NCBI GenBank assembly: GCA_964458125.1
Contig: CAYWHE010000095.1
Location: 1 to 14,834, forward strand
Reading direction: 5' to 3'
Length of the DNA stretch: 14,834 nucleotides
DNA from: CAYWHE01 sp964458125
Lineage (GTDB): Bacteria > Bacteroidota > Bacteroidia > AKYH767-A > OLB10
The position numbers and the translations under genes were made by a program. Shown piece after piece: positions 14,454 to 14,834 of the stretch (the stretch's first letter is position 1; every line of letters begins with the position of its first letter). The notes beneath the pieces are model-generated. The model saw nothing but the letters and a program-made list of their open reading frames with translations, did not search any database and was not told the DNA's origin.

Positions 14454-14834
14454 GATTTACACCCCTGAACAGCTAAAACCTTTACTGGCGATTTGGCGTT
14501 TCAAGGGGAACCGGATTGTATTTACAAACGGTTGTTTTGACTTGATGCACCTCGGACATATCGATTACCTTTCAAAAGCTGCTGATTTGGGCGACATCAT
14601 GCTGGTGGGCGTGAACACCGATGCCTCCGTCAGCAGGATTAAGGGCCCTTCCAGGCCCATTAACAATGAACTGAGCCGGACCCGTATCCTGGCCTCCCTG
14701 TTCTTTGTGAACGGGGTGATCCTGTTTGACGAACCCACTCCCTATGAACTGATCGGGGCCATCCGTCCCGATGTACTGGTCAAGGGTGCCGACTGGAACA
14801 AGGAGACCATTATTGGGTATGATATCGTTACCGG
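14425..14834 (+). CDS. rfaE2: RfaE2-type nucleotidyltransferase (D-glycero-beta-D-manno-heptose 1-phosphate adenylyltransferase), partial
   Basis: The gene runs off the window; about 136 codons are visible of a family that is usually about 150-165 residues as a stand-alone enzyme. I translated it from ATG at 14425 (MKKRELVDHKIYTPEQL). The cytidylyltransferase-like core is plain: RIVFTNGCFDLMHLGHIDYL with HLGH at residues 42-45, then DIMLVGVNTDASVSRIKG, RPINNELSRTRILASL and RPDVLVKGADW. The DVLVKGADW and IIGYDIVTG ending fits RfaE2/HldE C-terminal domains, which make ADP-heptose for LPS core, more than glycerol-3-phosphate or FAD-type cytidylyltransferases. No kinase domain (HldE N-terminal half) precedes it, so it is the stand-alone form. 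The start lies 29 bases inside the flippase-like gene in another frame; there is no other start before the catalytic motif. Confidence 0.88.
   Translation, partial: MKKRELVDHKIYTPEQLKPLLAIWRFKGNRIVFTNGCFDLMHLGHIDYLSKAADLGDIMLVGVNTDASVSRIKGPSRPINNELSRTRILASLFFVNGVILFDEPTPYELIGAIRPDVLVKGADWNKETIIGYDIVT

Noticed and set aside
1..14834. Mobile elements, CRISPR arrays, tRNA or rRNA genes, phage or defence systems
   Set aside because: I looked for transposase motifs, terminal inverted repeats, regularly spaced repeats and RNA-gene signatures and saw none; all sizeable frames are housekeeping or envelope genes.

Overview
This window is an ordinary-looking stretch of chromosome from a member of the phylum Bacteroidota. 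The evidence is a DUF4270 lipoprotein, an Ig-like lipoprotein carrying the SPTGGPKD motif just after its lipobox, a truncated GT5 'glycogen synthase' divergent from panC, several promoter-like sites of the Bacteroidota type (TTTG, about 19-21 bases, TAnnTTTG), and few Shine-Dalgarno sites. I see no mobile element, phage gene, CRISPR array, tRNA or rRNA. Coding density is high and no gap exceeds 300 bases; the largest are 11979-12186 (208 bases) and 5078-5253 (176 bases).

Layout. Positions 1-11978 are read entirely on the minus strand. In transcription order they hold: a GT5-like half protein (11978-11151) with its own promoter and a strong intrinsic terminator; a DUF4270 lipoprotein and glmS (11012-7857), 6 bases apart; rbfA, a SAM-dependent methyltransferase and a LolC/E-type ABC permease (7784-5254); an MFS transporter (5077-3860); then comF, free methionine-(R)-sulfoxide reductase, an Ig-like lipoprotein and the N-terminal part of an M28-family carboxypeptidase Q-like peptidase that leaves the window at base 1. 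Positions 12187-14834 are read on the plus strand: panC, panD, a flippase-like (LPG synthase TM region) membrane protein and the start of an rfaE2-type nucleotidyltransferase.

How the genes fit together. PanC and PanD supply pantothenate for coenzyme A. GlmS makes glucosamine-6-phosphate for peptidoglycan and lipopolysaccharide. RfaE2 (ADP-heptose synthesis) and the multi-spanning membrane protein point to envelope polysaccharide. The LolC/E-type permease, the two lipoproteins and the exported peptidase are also envelope proteins. RbfA serves ribosome maturation and fRMsr repairs oxidised methionine.

I did not find a convincing new multi-gene system. The points most worth a second look are the half-size GT5 protein that has lost the ADP-glucose binding motif, a consensus promoter at the end of panC that would give a nearly leaderless panD transcript, the tight DUF4270-glmS pairing, and the 29-base overlap of the flippase-like gene with rfaE2.
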